A DNA stretch of 46,199 bases from JAGPUQ01 sp041594335 (GTDB lineage Bacteria > Pseudomonadota > Gammaproteobacteria > Pseudomonadales > Porticoccaceae), in assembly GCA_041594335.1 (NCBI GenBank), contig JBFHML010000016.1, positions 1-46,199 on the forward strand, written 5' to 3'. The notes under the pieces are model-generated. The model had not been told where the DNA came from. It ran no database searches and saw only the letters and a program-made list of their open reading frames with translations. Within the stretch, counting starts at the first letter, position 1. Every line of letters begins with the position of its first letter. Below, piece after piece: positions 1 to 6,916 of the stretch. A program made the position numbers and the translations under genes.

Positions 1-1
1 C

Positions 2-550
2 ATCGGCGGCTACTCCGAGTTTGCCGAGGTGTTTTTCGACGGCGTCCGGGTGCCCCGCGATGCCATGGTCGGTGAGGTCAACCAGGGCTGGTCGATGGCC
101 AAGGCGCTGCTCGGTGCCGAGCGCATTCTGCTGGGCAGCCCGAAGTTGGCGAAGTTTCCCCTGCAGCGGCTGGAGGCCCTGGCGCGGACACTGGGTTTGT
201 TCGAGGATCCGATATTTCGCAATCGGTACGTGACCCTGGCGATGGAAGTCGAGGACATGGTCGCCCTCTACGTGCGCATGCTCGAGGTTCTGCGTCGCGG
301 TGAGCCGTTGGGGGAGGAGGTCTCGGTGCTCAAGCTGGCCGTGACCGAATTATTTCAGCGTGTGACCGATCTGTTGCTGGAGACGGCCGGCGAATATGGC
401 GCCACCGACGCCGTGCTCGAGTTGGCCGATGGCTCCACGCTCAAGCCGGTCAATCCCTATTACCTGTCGCGTCCGGCGACCATTTATGGTGGCAGCAGCG
501 AGGTGCAGCGCAATATCCTGGCCCGGGCGCTGCTCCGGCTTCCCCGTTGA
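2..550 (+). CDS. Acyl-CoA dehydrogenase, C-terminal part (5' end outside window)
   Basis: The reading frame is open from the first bases of the window, so the gene begins to the left and only about 182 residues are seen. The visible part is the end of the middle domain and the all-helical C-terminal domain of an acyl-CoA dehydrogenase, the FAD enzyme that introduces the alpha,beta double bond into acyl-CoA esters. The end, GGSSEVQRNILARALL, is the family's conserved FAD/tetramer contact region. 'DGVRVPRDAMVGEVNQGW' near the start is the usual beta-domain segment. The substrate cannot be told. The gene ends at a TGA and is followed by a GC-rich hairpin. Family assignment is secure; the specific role is open. 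Confidence 0.9.
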   Translation: MGGYSEFAEVFFDGVRVPRDAMVGEVNQGWSMAKALLGAERILLGSPKLAKFPLQRLEALARTLGLFEDPIFRNRYVTLAMEVEDMVALYVRMLEVLRRGEPLGEEVSVLKLAVTELFQRVTDLLLETAGEYGATDAVLELADGSTLKPVNPYYLSRPATIYGGSSEVQRNILARALLRLPR

Positions 551-554
551 GTTG

Positions 555-577
555 CTGCCGCCCGCGCGGGGCGGCAG
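555..577. terminator. GC-rich hairpin between convergent genes
   Basis: A perfect 9-bp stem (CTGCCGCCC / GGGCGGCAG) closes a GCGCG loop directly after the acyl-CoA dehydrogenase stop. No T run follows on either strand, so it is a stable transcript end or Rho-linked structure rather than a classical intrinsic terminator. Confidence 0.35.
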
Positions 578-587
578 CGTGTCGGGC

Positions 588-710
588 TCACCACAGCGCG
601 GGCTGGCTCAAGCTGAGATTGCTGAGTAACACATAGGCGCACAGTAACGCTGTGGCGATCGCCATCCAGGTAGGCCCCTGCTGGATCAGGTGGTGGCGTT
701 GCATTTTCAT
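588..710 (-). CDS. Possible 40-residue single-span membrane protein
   Basis: The minus strand has a 41-codon frame starting ATG AAA ATG with an AAGG a few bases upstream. The predicted peptide has a basic, polar N-terminus (MKMQRHHLIQQGPTW) followed by a hydrophobic stretch (MAIATALLCAYVLLSNLSL) that fits one transmembrane helix with the N-terminus inside, and it ends in PALW. It fills the otherwise empty gap between the acyl-CoA dehydrogenase gene and the LysR gene. I recognise no family. It could be chance coding, since the only support is composition, start context and position. Confidence 0.3.
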   Translation of the reverse strand: MKMQRHHLIQQGPTWMAIATALLCAYVLLSNLSLSQPALW

Positions 711-830
711 GGCTGCCTTCGCTCCGAAGTGGAAGCTCGCCGACGCGGCGAGCGATGAGCCCAATGTAGTTTTGCTCCCGCTTTGTGTAAATTCGCAAAG
801 AATGCAATTTTTCTATGCGTGGATGCACAG

Positions 831-1706
831 ATGAATCAGTGGGACGACGTTCGCTATTTCCTCGCCGTGGCGCGCAGCGGTAGTCTTTCCGGCGCCGCCA
901 AAGAACTCGGCGTGAACCATTCCACGGTGCTGCGGCGCATTCATGCCTATGAAGAGCGGCAGGGGGTGCGTCTGTTCGAACGGCTGCCCACGGGCTATGC
1001 CTTGACCCAAGCAGCCGAGAACATTTACCCCCACGCGCTGGAGATCGAGACGCGGGTCCGGACGATTGATCGGGCATTGTTTGGGGGCGATGCGCGGCTT
1101 CAGGGCCGGCTCTGCCTCACCCTCTATCACGGCGTGGCGCCTTTGGTGCTGCCCTACCTTCCGGAATTCCGCGAACGCTATCCGGATATCGACCTCGAGC
1201 TGATGATTACCACGGAGGTTCGGGATTTGGCCGCTCGCCAGGCCGATATCGCGGTCCGCGGTACCGCCGCGCCTCCGGATCATTTGATCGGGCGCAAGGT
1301 CGCGGATTTTCAGCATGGGGTGTATACCTCGCCGACCTATGAGGCCCGCCGCGGCGCGCGCCCCGAGGTGGTGCTGTGGCGTGACGAACGGGAGGCTCCC
1401 GAGTGGGTGCGGCAGCACTGTCCGGATGCTCAGGTCGTGCTGCGGGTCGATGATGTCGAGACGATGGCGTTGGCTGTTCGCAAGGGGTTGGGGCGGGCGC
1501 GTCTGCCCTGCTGGGTGGCTGACCGGGAGCCTGGGTTGTTGCGCGTACACGCAGACCTCACCCCGAGCACCTTCGGGCTCTGGATTCTCCTCCATGCCGA
1601 CCTGCGCGCCAGCGCCCGGGTTCGCGCCTGTCGGGACTTCTTAATCCGGGTGCTCGGCGATCAACGCGCTTTGTTGGCGGGACAGTGCTCGGTGTGGCTG
1701 GACTGA
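831..1706 (+). CDS. LysR-family transcriptional regulator
   Basis: A 291-residue protein of normal LysR size. Residues 1-60 form the winged helix-turn-helix (FLAVARSGSLSGAAKELGVN, STVLRRIHAYEERQGVRLFER), and the rest is the periplasmic-binding-protein-like effector domain. The ATG at 831 is chosen because the protein then begins MNQWDDVRYF as in close LysR relatives; an in-frame GTG at 783 would add 16 residues with no homology value. LysR proteins bind DNA as tetramers and respond to a small molecule. The target is unknown: it could control the upstream acyl-CoA dehydrogenase operon or the downstream pagL-like gene, both on the same strand. Confidence 0.88.
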   Translation: MNQWDDVRYFLAVARSGSLSGAAKELGVNHSTVLRRIHAYEERQGVRLFERLPTGYALTQAAENIYPHALEIETRVRTIDRALFGGDARLQGRLCLTLYHGVAPLVLPYLPEFRERYPDIDLELMITTEVRDLAARQADIAVRGTAAPPDHLIGRKVADFQHGVYTSPTYEARRGARPEVVLWRDEREAPEWVRQHCPDAQVVLRVDDVETMALAVRKGLGRARLPCWVADREPGLLRVHADLTPSTFGLWILLHADLRASARVRACRDFLIRVLGDQRALLAGQCSVWLD

Positions 1707-1803
1707 GACTGGGGCGGGGTCCAGGCGCGGCCGGGGTGCACGATGACAGCGTTAGACGCATATCGTATGCTCAAGAAACCATAGTCTCGATGAGCCATAG
1801 GAC

Positions 1804-2307
1804 GTGAATAACAATCGCAGGAAAGGGTTTGCCCGTAGTGCGACGGGAACGCTGTTGGCGGTCGCCCTGGCGGCCGCGGCCAGTGCCGATGGGCCGCGAG
1901 CTAGCCTTGGTGTCTCAGCCTTTGGCGTGTTTGATGCCGACACGCGCGGCGCGATCACGCTGGGGCTGGAAGGGAGTGAGCTGGAGGCGCTCTGGTCGAT
2001 TCGGCCGACGCTACAGTGGATTGCGCGGCCCGAGGGTAACTGGTACCTGGGCGCCGGCGGTGTTCGTGAGTTTGCGCTCAGCGAGACGTGGTCTTGGGGC
2101 CTGGGAGCGGGGTTGGGCGTCTATCATGAGGGAGGCGGTAAGGATCTCGGTCAGCCGCTGGAATTCCATACCCGGGGTTTTGTCGCTTGGCGCATGATGC
2201 CTGGTCAGCAGCTGCGGCTTGAGATTGAACACCTCTCCAATGCCGATCTGGACAAGATCAATCCCGGGGTGGACCTGCTTTCGTTGAGCTGGGTATTCGC
2301 GTTGTGA
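1804..2307 (+). CDS. PagL-like lipid A 3-O-deacylase (acyloxyacyl hydrolase family)
   Basis: A 167-residue exported beta-barrel protein starting at GTG. Residues 1-28 look like a signal peptide (basic NNNRRK, then a hydrophobic LLAVALAAAASA). The mature part alternates aromatic and small residues as outer-membrane barrels do. Near the end is EIEHLSNADLDKINPGVDLL, matching the PagL active-site segment with His143, Ser145 and Asn146. The third catalytic position, a Glu 12 residues after the Ser in Pseudomonas PagL, is Asp157 here. PagL removes the 3-O acyl chain of lipid A in the outer membrane. The gene stands alone and faces recN. Family call good; activity inferred. Confidence 0.75.
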   Translation: MNNNRRKGFARSATGTLLAVALAAAASADGPRASLGVSAFGVFDADTRGAITLGLEGSELEALWSIRPTLQWIARPEGNWYLGAGGVREFALSETWSWGLGAGLGVYHEGGGKDLGQPLEFHTRGFVAWRMMPGQQLRLEIEHLSNADLDKINPGVDLLSLSWVFAL

Positions 2308-2331
2308 GCGCGCCGCGGCGAAGCGGCGCGC
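2308..2331. terminator. Hairpin between convergent pagL-like gene and recN
   Basis: A 9-bp perfect stem (GCGCGCCGC / GCGGCGCGC) with loop GGCGAA sits in the 32-bp gap between two convergent genes and starts right after the TGA. It lacks a T run. It probably protects or ends transcripts from both sides. Confidence 0.45.
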
Positions 2332-2339
2332 GTGCGGCA

Positions 2340-4025
2340 CTACTCGGTGGTCGCCTGGGTCAATAGATCGCGAGCATGCGCGACGGTTTTTGCGGTGATG
2401 CGCGCACCGCCGAGCATGCGGGCGATCTCGTCGACGCGCTCGCCGGCGGCCAGTGCCTGTAACGCGGTTGTGGTGTCGCTGCCCGTCGTGGTCTTGGTCA
2501 CCACCAGGTGTTGATGGGCGTGGCTGGCGACCTGGGGCAGGTGCGTGATGGCGATGACCTGACCCTTGCCGCCGAGCTGGCGTAGCAGTTGACCGATGAT
2601 GGCGGCGGTGGCGCCGCCGACGCCCACGTCCACCTCGTCAAAAACCATGGCGGGTACCCGGTTCTTCTCTGCGGCCACGACCTGGATGGCCAGGCTGATG
2701 CGCGACAGCTCTCCGCCGGAAGCAACCTTGGCCAGGGGGCGCGGCGGCTGGCCGGGATTGCTGGCGACCCGCAGTTCGGGGGTCTCGCGGCCACCGGGAT
2801 GGGGGCGCTCGTCGGCGCGTGGGGGCAATGCGAATTCGACGCGCGCGGCGCCGAGTCCGAGGTCGGCCAGTCGCGCATTGACTTGCAGGGTAAAGCGGCT
2901 TGCAGCGTCTCGCCGTGCTTCGCTGAGGGCAGTGGCGGCGGCGGCGTAGTCGGTGGCCCAGCGGTCTCGTTCGGCGCGTAGCGCCTGTAAACTTTGTTCG
3001 GGCGACTCCAGCGCGTCGAGTTCGGCGCGCAGCTGTTGGTGAAATTCGGCGAGCTCATCGACAGCCACTTGATGGCGTTTTGCCAGGCGATGGTAGGCGG
3101 CCAGTCGCGCTTCCACGGCTTCCAAGCGCGCCGGATCGGATTCGACGCTGGCTGCGAACGCTGCGACTTCTCGCAACGCCTCCTCGACCTGAATGCGGGC
3201 CGAATCGAACAGGTCGACACAGGATTGCAGTTGAGCGCTGCTGGCGTGGAGGTCTCGGGCCAATGCTTCGGCCCGGTGCAGGAGGGCCGCCAAGTCTGGC
3301 TCGCCCTGACCTTCGCCTTCGCCGCCCAAAGCCAATAACTGATGGCAATGATCCAGTAGGCGATCGGCGTTGGCCAGCAGCCGGTGTTCGCGGTCCAGGG
3401 CCGCGGCTTCGCCGGGGGTGGGCGCCAGGCGATCGAGTTCCCCAACTTGGAACGCCAGCAGCTCGCGGCGTGCGGTAGCGCTTTCCTGGTCGGTTTCGTA
3501 GGCCCGAAGCTGATCGTTACATCGCCACCATCCGGCATAGGTGTCGGCCGTGGCCTTCAGGTATTGCCCGTGTTGGCCGTAGTCATCCAACAGCTGCGCA
3601 TGGGTTTCGCGGCGTAATAGCGACTGGTGCTCGTGTTGGCTGTGGATGTCGATGAGTAGCTCGCCGAGTTCTTGCAATTGTTGCATGGTGGCGGTACGGC
3701 CATTGATGTAGCCGCGAGAGCGCCCGTCGCGGGTGAACACACGGCGCAGTAGACATTCGGTATCCGCCGGATAGTCCTGGGCGGCGAGCCAAGCCAGCGC
3801 GCGGGCGTTGGCGGCGACGTCGAAGCCGGCGGCCACCTCGCTGCGCTCGGCACCGGCGCGAATGCGGCCGATGTCACCGCGATCGCCCAGCGCCATGCCC
3901 AGGGCGTCGATCACGAGCGATTTGCCGGCGCCGGTTTCTCCGGTGATGGCGGTCATGCCACGCCGGAATTCAATGTCCAGTTGGGCGACCAGACCGTAGT
4001 CCGTGATGTGGATGCTGGTGAGCAC
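2340..4025 (-). CDS. recN: DNA repair protein RecN
   Basis: A 561-residue SMC-like ATPase, close to the 553 residues of E. coli RecN. The N-terminal head has Walker A GETGAGKS at residues 29-36. The middle is a long coiled coil rich in Ala, Glu, Leu and Arg. The C-terminal head has the ABC signature region 'LAKVASGGELSRISLAIQ' and Walker B 'AMVFDEVDVGVGG'. RecN helps tether and repair double-strand breaks. It is divergent from grpE, the usual place in gammaproteobacteria. E. coli recN is strongly SOS-induced, but no clear LexA box (CTG-N10-CAG) is visible in the 128-bp gap. Confidence 0.96.
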   Translation of the reverse strand: MLTSIHITDYGLVAQLDIEFRRGMTAITGETGAGKSLVIDALGMALGDRGDIGRIRAGAERSEVAAGFDVAANARALAWLAAQDYPADTECLLRRVFTRDGRSRGYINGRTATMQQLQELGELLIDIHSQHEHQSLLRRETHAQLLDDYGQHGQYLKATADTYAGWWRCNDQLRAYETDQESATARRELLAFQVGELDRLAPTPGEAAALDREHRLLANADRLLDHCHQLLALGGEGEGQGEPDLAALLHRAEALARDLHASSAQLQSCVDLFDSARIQVEEALREVAAFAASVESDPARLEAVEARLAAYHRLAKRHQVAVDELAEFHQQLRAELDALESPEQSLQALRAERDRWATDYAAAATALSEARRDAASRFTLQVNARLADLGLGAARVEFALPPRADERPHPGGRETPELRVASNPGQPPRPLAKVASGGELSRISLAIQVVAAEKNRVPAMVFDEVDVGVGGATAAIIGQLLRQLGGKGQVIAITHLPQVASHAHQHLVVTKTTTGSDTTTALQALAAGERVDEIARMLGGARITAKTVAHARDLLTQATTE

Positions 4026-4054
4026 GAAGGCTCCGGGGTGACTGCGGTGGCGGT

Positions 4055-4084
4055 GTTATAACCAATCTCCCGGATGCGAGGCAA
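4055..4084 (-). promoter_or_regulatory. Candidate sigma70 promoter for recN
   Basis: Read on the minus strand: TTGCCT (4084-4079), an 18-base spacer, then TATAAC (4060-4055), about 30 bases before the recN ATG. Its -35 box lies only 7 bp from the -35 box of the oppositely directed grpE heat-shock promoter. Confidence 0.45.
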
Positions 4085-4091
4085 TGGATTG

Positions 4092-4119
4092 CTTGAAAGC
4101 GACCCGATCGACCCAATAT
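4092..4119 (+). promoter_or_regulatory. Candidate sigma32 heat-shock promoter for grpE
   Basis: CTTGAAA at 4092-4098 is a perfect sigma32 -35 box. It is followed 12 bases later by ACCCAATAT, a partial match to the CCCCATNT -10 box. The start codon of grpE is 34 bases downstream, behind a GGAGGG ribosome site. No CIRCE inverted repeat is present, in line with sigma32 rather than HrcA control. Confidence 0.6.
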
Positions 4120-4153
4120 TGGGGCCTACCGCAAGACGATCCGGAGGGTAAGA

Positions 4154-4750
4154 GTGGCCACCGAGGAGCATAGGGGCGAGGGCCCAGACCAGGAGCAGGA
4201 AAAGAGCAGCGAGGCGACTGCAGATGGCGTCTCCAGCGGCGCGGAATCGCAGGACGCCGACATCGAGTCACTGCGTCGGCAGATTGAGACCTTGGAGGAA
4301 GCCCTGGAAGGCGCCCGCGAGCAGGAGCTGCGCGCCTTGGCCGAGGCGCAGAATCAGCGCCGTCGCGCTGAGCGTGATGTCGAGTCAGCGCATAAGTTCG
4401 CCTTAGAGAAATTCGTGGCGGCGCTGCTGCCAGTGGTCGACAACCTCGAGCGCGCGCTCGGTGCGATCGATCGGGAGGACGAGAAATCCCGTGCGCTGGG
4501 TGAAGGTGTGGAATTGACCCATAAGGGATTGCTCGATGTGCTGCGGCAACACCAGGTCGAGGTCGTCGATCCGGTCGGCGCCAATTTCGATCCGGACGTG
4601 CATCAAGCGGTGGCCATGGTGCCGCACCCGGAGTTGCCGGCCAATGCCGTCGTTGAGGTGCTGCAGCGCGGCTATACCCTCCATCAACGGTTGGTGCGTC
4701 CGGCCATGGTCGTGGTGTCCCAGGGCGCGCCGGCGCAAACCGAGGCTTGA
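4154..4750 (+). CDS. grpE: Nucleotide exchange factor GrpE
   Basis: A 198-residue protein that releases ADP from DnaK. It has an acidic, disordered start, a long dimerising helix (residues about 35-85: SLRRQIETLEEALEGAREQE...) and the family's C-terminal beta domain (NFDPDVHQAVAMVPHPELPANAVVEVLQRGYTLHQRLVRPAMVVV). GTG at 4154 is chosen because GGAGGG sits at 4143-4148, 5 bases upstream. It is the first gene of the chaperone cluster and divergent from recN. Its stop codon lies within the -35 box of the dnaK promoter. Confidence 0.97.
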   Translation: MATEEHRGEGPDQEQEKSSEATADGVSSGAESQDADIESLRRQIETLEEALEGAREQELRALAEAQNQRRRAERDVESAHKFALEKFVAALLPVVDNLERALGAIDREDEKSRALGEGVELTHKGLLDVLRQHQVEVVDPVGANFDPDVHQAVAMVPHPELPANAVVEVLQRGYTLHQRLVRPAMVVVSQGAPAQTEA

Positions 4751-4773
4751 AATCGGTCCGCGCAGCGCCATAT
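4746..4773 (+). promoter_or_regulatory. Sigma32 heat-shock promoter for dnaK, overlapping the grpE stop
   Basis: CTTGAAA (4746-4752), a 13-base spacer, then CGCCATAT (4766-4773). This matches the E. coli sigma32 consensus CTTGAAA-N13-CCCCATNT at all but one defined position. The -35 box covers the grpE TGA (4748-4750). It gives dnaK its own heat-shock start in addition to read-through from grpE. Confidence 0.75.
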
Positions 4774-4825
4774 AGAACCGCAAACCGTTCAACGACCTGC
4801 TATTCGGCAGTTGGAGAGATACGCA

Positions 4826-6763
4826 ATGGGAAAAATTATCGGCATCGATCTGGGAACCACCAACTCCTGCGTTGCCATTCTGGAGGGCGGCAAGGCCAAG
4901 GTGATCGAGAACGCGGAGGGTGCGCGCACCACGCCATCGGTTGTCGCCTATACGGATGAAGGAGAGATCCTCGTCGGGCAATCCGCAAAGCGTCAGGCCG
5001 TGACCAATCCCACCAATACACTGTTTGCGATCAAGCGTCTGATCGGCCGGCGTTTCGAGGACGACGTGGTGCAGAAGGACATCAAAATGGTGCCCTACAA
5101 GATCGCCAAAGCCGACAACGGTGACGCCTGGGTAGAGGTCAAGGACAAAAAGATGGCGCCGCCTCAGGTGTCGGCCGAAGTCCTCAAGAAGATGAAGAAA
5201 ACCGCCGAGGACTATCTCGGAGAAAAGGTCACCGAAGCGGTGATTACGGTACCCGCGTATTTCAATGATTCTCAGCGCCAAGCGACCAAGGATGCCGGAC
5301 GCATCGCCGGGCTGGAGGTCCGTCGGATCATCAATGAGCCGACCGCCGCGGCACTGGCCTATGGCCTCGATCGCACCGGCAAGGGGGACCGCGTGGTGGC
5401 GGTCTACGATCTCGGTGGCGGCACTTTCGATATCTCCATCATCGAAATCGCCGATGTTGATGGCGAGACCCAATTCGAAGTGCTGTCGACCAATGGAGAC
5501 ACCTTCCTCGGCGGTGAGGATTTTGATCTGCGCCTGATCGACTATTTGGCTGAATCTTTCAAAAAGGACAACGGGCTGGATCTGAAAGGTGACCCCTTGG
5601 CGATGCAGCGTCTCAAGGAGGCGGCTGAAAAGGCCAAGATCGAGCTCTCCTCCAGCCAGCAGACCGAAGTCAATTTGCCCTATATCACCGCCGATGCCAG
5701 TGGTCCCAAGCACCTGGTCGTCAAGTTGACCCGGGCCAAGCTTGAGTCCCTGGTCGAATCTCTGGTCGAGCAATCCTTGGAACCGGTGCGTACCGCGTTG
5801 GCCGATGCTGGAAAGAGCGCCAAAGATATCGACGAGATCATTCTCGTCGGAGGCCAGACGCGGATGCCGATGGTGCAGCTGCGGGTCTCCGAGTTCTTTG
5901 GCAAGGAGCCGCGTAAGGATGTCAATCCGGATGAGGCGGTGGCCATTGGGGCAGCGTTGCAGGGCGCAGTGCTTTCCGGAGACGTCAAGGACGTGCTGTT
6001 GCTTGACGTGACTCCGCTGACCCTGGGGATCGAGACCATGGGGGGCGTAGCCACGCCGCTGATTGAGAAGAACACGACGATCCCGACTAAAAAGTCACAG
6101 GTTTTCTCTACGGCGGATGACAACCAGACCGCGGTGACTATTCACGTCGTACAGGGCGAGCGCAAGCAGGCGGCGCAGAACAAGTCGCTGGGTCGTTTCG
6201 ACCTCACCGAAATCCCGCCGGCGCCGCGCGGGATGCCCCAGATCGAGGTTTCCTTTGACATCGATGCCAATGGCATTCTCAATGTCTCTGCCAAGGACAA
6301 AGCGACGGGGCGCGAGCAGTCCATTGTGATCAAGGCTTCCTCAGGGTTGAGCGAAGACGAGATCAACAAAATGGTGCAGGATGCCGAGGCCAATGCCGAG
6401 GCTGACCGCAAGTTCGAGGAGCTGGTGCAGGCGCGGAACCAGGCCGATGGTCTGGCGCACGCGGCCCGTAAGACGCTGGAAGAGGCCGGCGACAAAGCGA
6501 GCCCCGAGGAGAAGTCGGCGATCGAGGCAGCCATCGGCGAGGTCGAAACAGCGCTCAAGGGGGATGACAAAGAGGCCATCGAGGCGGCTGCCAACAAGCT
6601 GTCTCAAGCGTCGGCAGCGTTGGCACAGAAGCTCTATGCGGATGCGGCCGACCAGGGACAGGCCGCCGGTGGCGAGAGCGCCGGTAGCGGCGGCCAGTCC
6701 GGCGACGGCGATGTGGTGGACGCCGAGTTTGAGGAAGTCGACGACGCTGACAAGAATAAGTGA
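4826..6763 (+). CDS. dnaK: Hsp70 chaperone DnaK
   Basis: A 645-residue Hsp70. The ATPase domain starts MGKIIGIDLGTTNSCVAI and carries the phosphate-binding and adenosine motifs (VYDLGGGTFDISI, IILVGGQTRMPMVQ). The substrate domain follows the linker DVLLLDVTPLTLGIET. The C-terminal lid ends in a Gly/Ser-rich linker and the acidic tail VDAEFEEVDD that gammaproteobacterial DnaKs carry. The ATG at 4826 is 8 bases after GGAGAG; an upstream in-frame TTG at 4811 is unlikely. It works with GrpE and DnaJ encoded on either side. Two hairpins follow the gene. Confidence 0.98.
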   Translation: MGKIIGIDLGTTNSCVAILEGGKAKVIENAEGARTTPSVVAYTDEGEILVGQSAKRQAVTNPTNTLFAIKRLIGRRFEDDVVQKDIKMVPYKIAKADNGDAWVEVKDKKMAPPQVSAEVLKKMKKTAEDYLGEKVTEAVITVPAYFNDSQRQATKDAGRIAGLEVRRIINEPTAAALAYGLDRTGKGDRVVAVYDLGGGTFDISIIEIADVDGETQFEVLSTNGDTFLGGEDFDLRLIDYLAESFKKDNGLDLKGDPLAMQRLKEAAEKAKIELSSSQQTEVNLPYITADASGPKHLVVKLTRAKLESLVESLVEQSLEPVRTALADAGKSAKDIDEIILVGGQTRMPMVQLRVSEFFGKEPRKDVNPDEAVAIGAALQGAVLSGDVKDVLLLDVTPLTLGIETMGGVATPLIEKNTTIPTKKSQVFSTADDNQTAVTIHVVQGERKQAAQNKSLGRFDLTEIPPAPRGMPQIEVSFDIDANGILNVSAKDKATGREQSIVIKASSGLSEDEINKMVQDAEANAEADRKFEELVQARNQADGLAHAARKTLEEAGDKASPEEKSAIEAAIGEVETALKGDDKEAIEAAANKLSQASAALAQKLYADAADQGQAAGGESAGSGGQSGDGDVVDAEFEEVDDADKNK

Positions 6764-6770
6764 CCGGGTG

Positions 6771-6824
6771 CCGGGGCGTTGGTGCCCCGGTTGGCGCTCG
6801 ACGCAGGCTTGGCCTGCGTCTTTG
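6771..6824 (+). terminator. Double hairpin after dnaK
   Basis: The first hairpin is CCGGGGC-loop-GCCCCGG at 6771-6790. The second is GACGCAGG-CTTGG-CCTGCGTC at 6800-6820, followed by TTTG. The short T run suggests a partial terminator that would make dnaK transcripts more abundant than dnaJ transcripts (inference). Confidence 0.55.
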
Positions 6825-6866
6825 CTATGGGGCGGGTGTCCCGGGGCGGAGTGCGTACTCTTTTTT

Positions 6867-6907
6867 TGCGCGATGAGTAACTGAGTTCTGCGCGATGAGT
6901 AACTGAG
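6867..6907 (+). repeat. Two tandem 19-bp copies upstream of dnaJ
   Basis: TGCGCGATGAGTAACTGAG occurs at 6867-6885 and again at 6889-6907, a 22-bp period with TTC between. Each copy holds a complete three-codon frame ATG AGT AAC TGA. The second copy ends 9 bases before the dnaJ ATG, so the repeat forms the translation-initiation region of dnaJ. It looks like a recent small tandem duplication. Confidence 0.85.
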
Positions 6908-6916
6908 CGAGAGGCT

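Noticed and set aside
1758..1770. Palindrome GCATATCGTATGC before the pagL-like gene as an operator
   Set aside because: Only 5-bp arms around TCG and no second copy; too short to claim a regulator site.
4026..4153. LexA box or CIRCE element between recN and grpE
   Set aside because: No CTG-N10-CAG and no TTAGCACTC/GAGTGCTAA inverted repeat is present.
4403..5773. Long minus-strand frame opposite grpE/dnaK
   Set aside because: It is antisense to conserved dnaK and grpE, with low-complexity translation and no family resemblance; high-GC coding sequence commonly leaves such frames.
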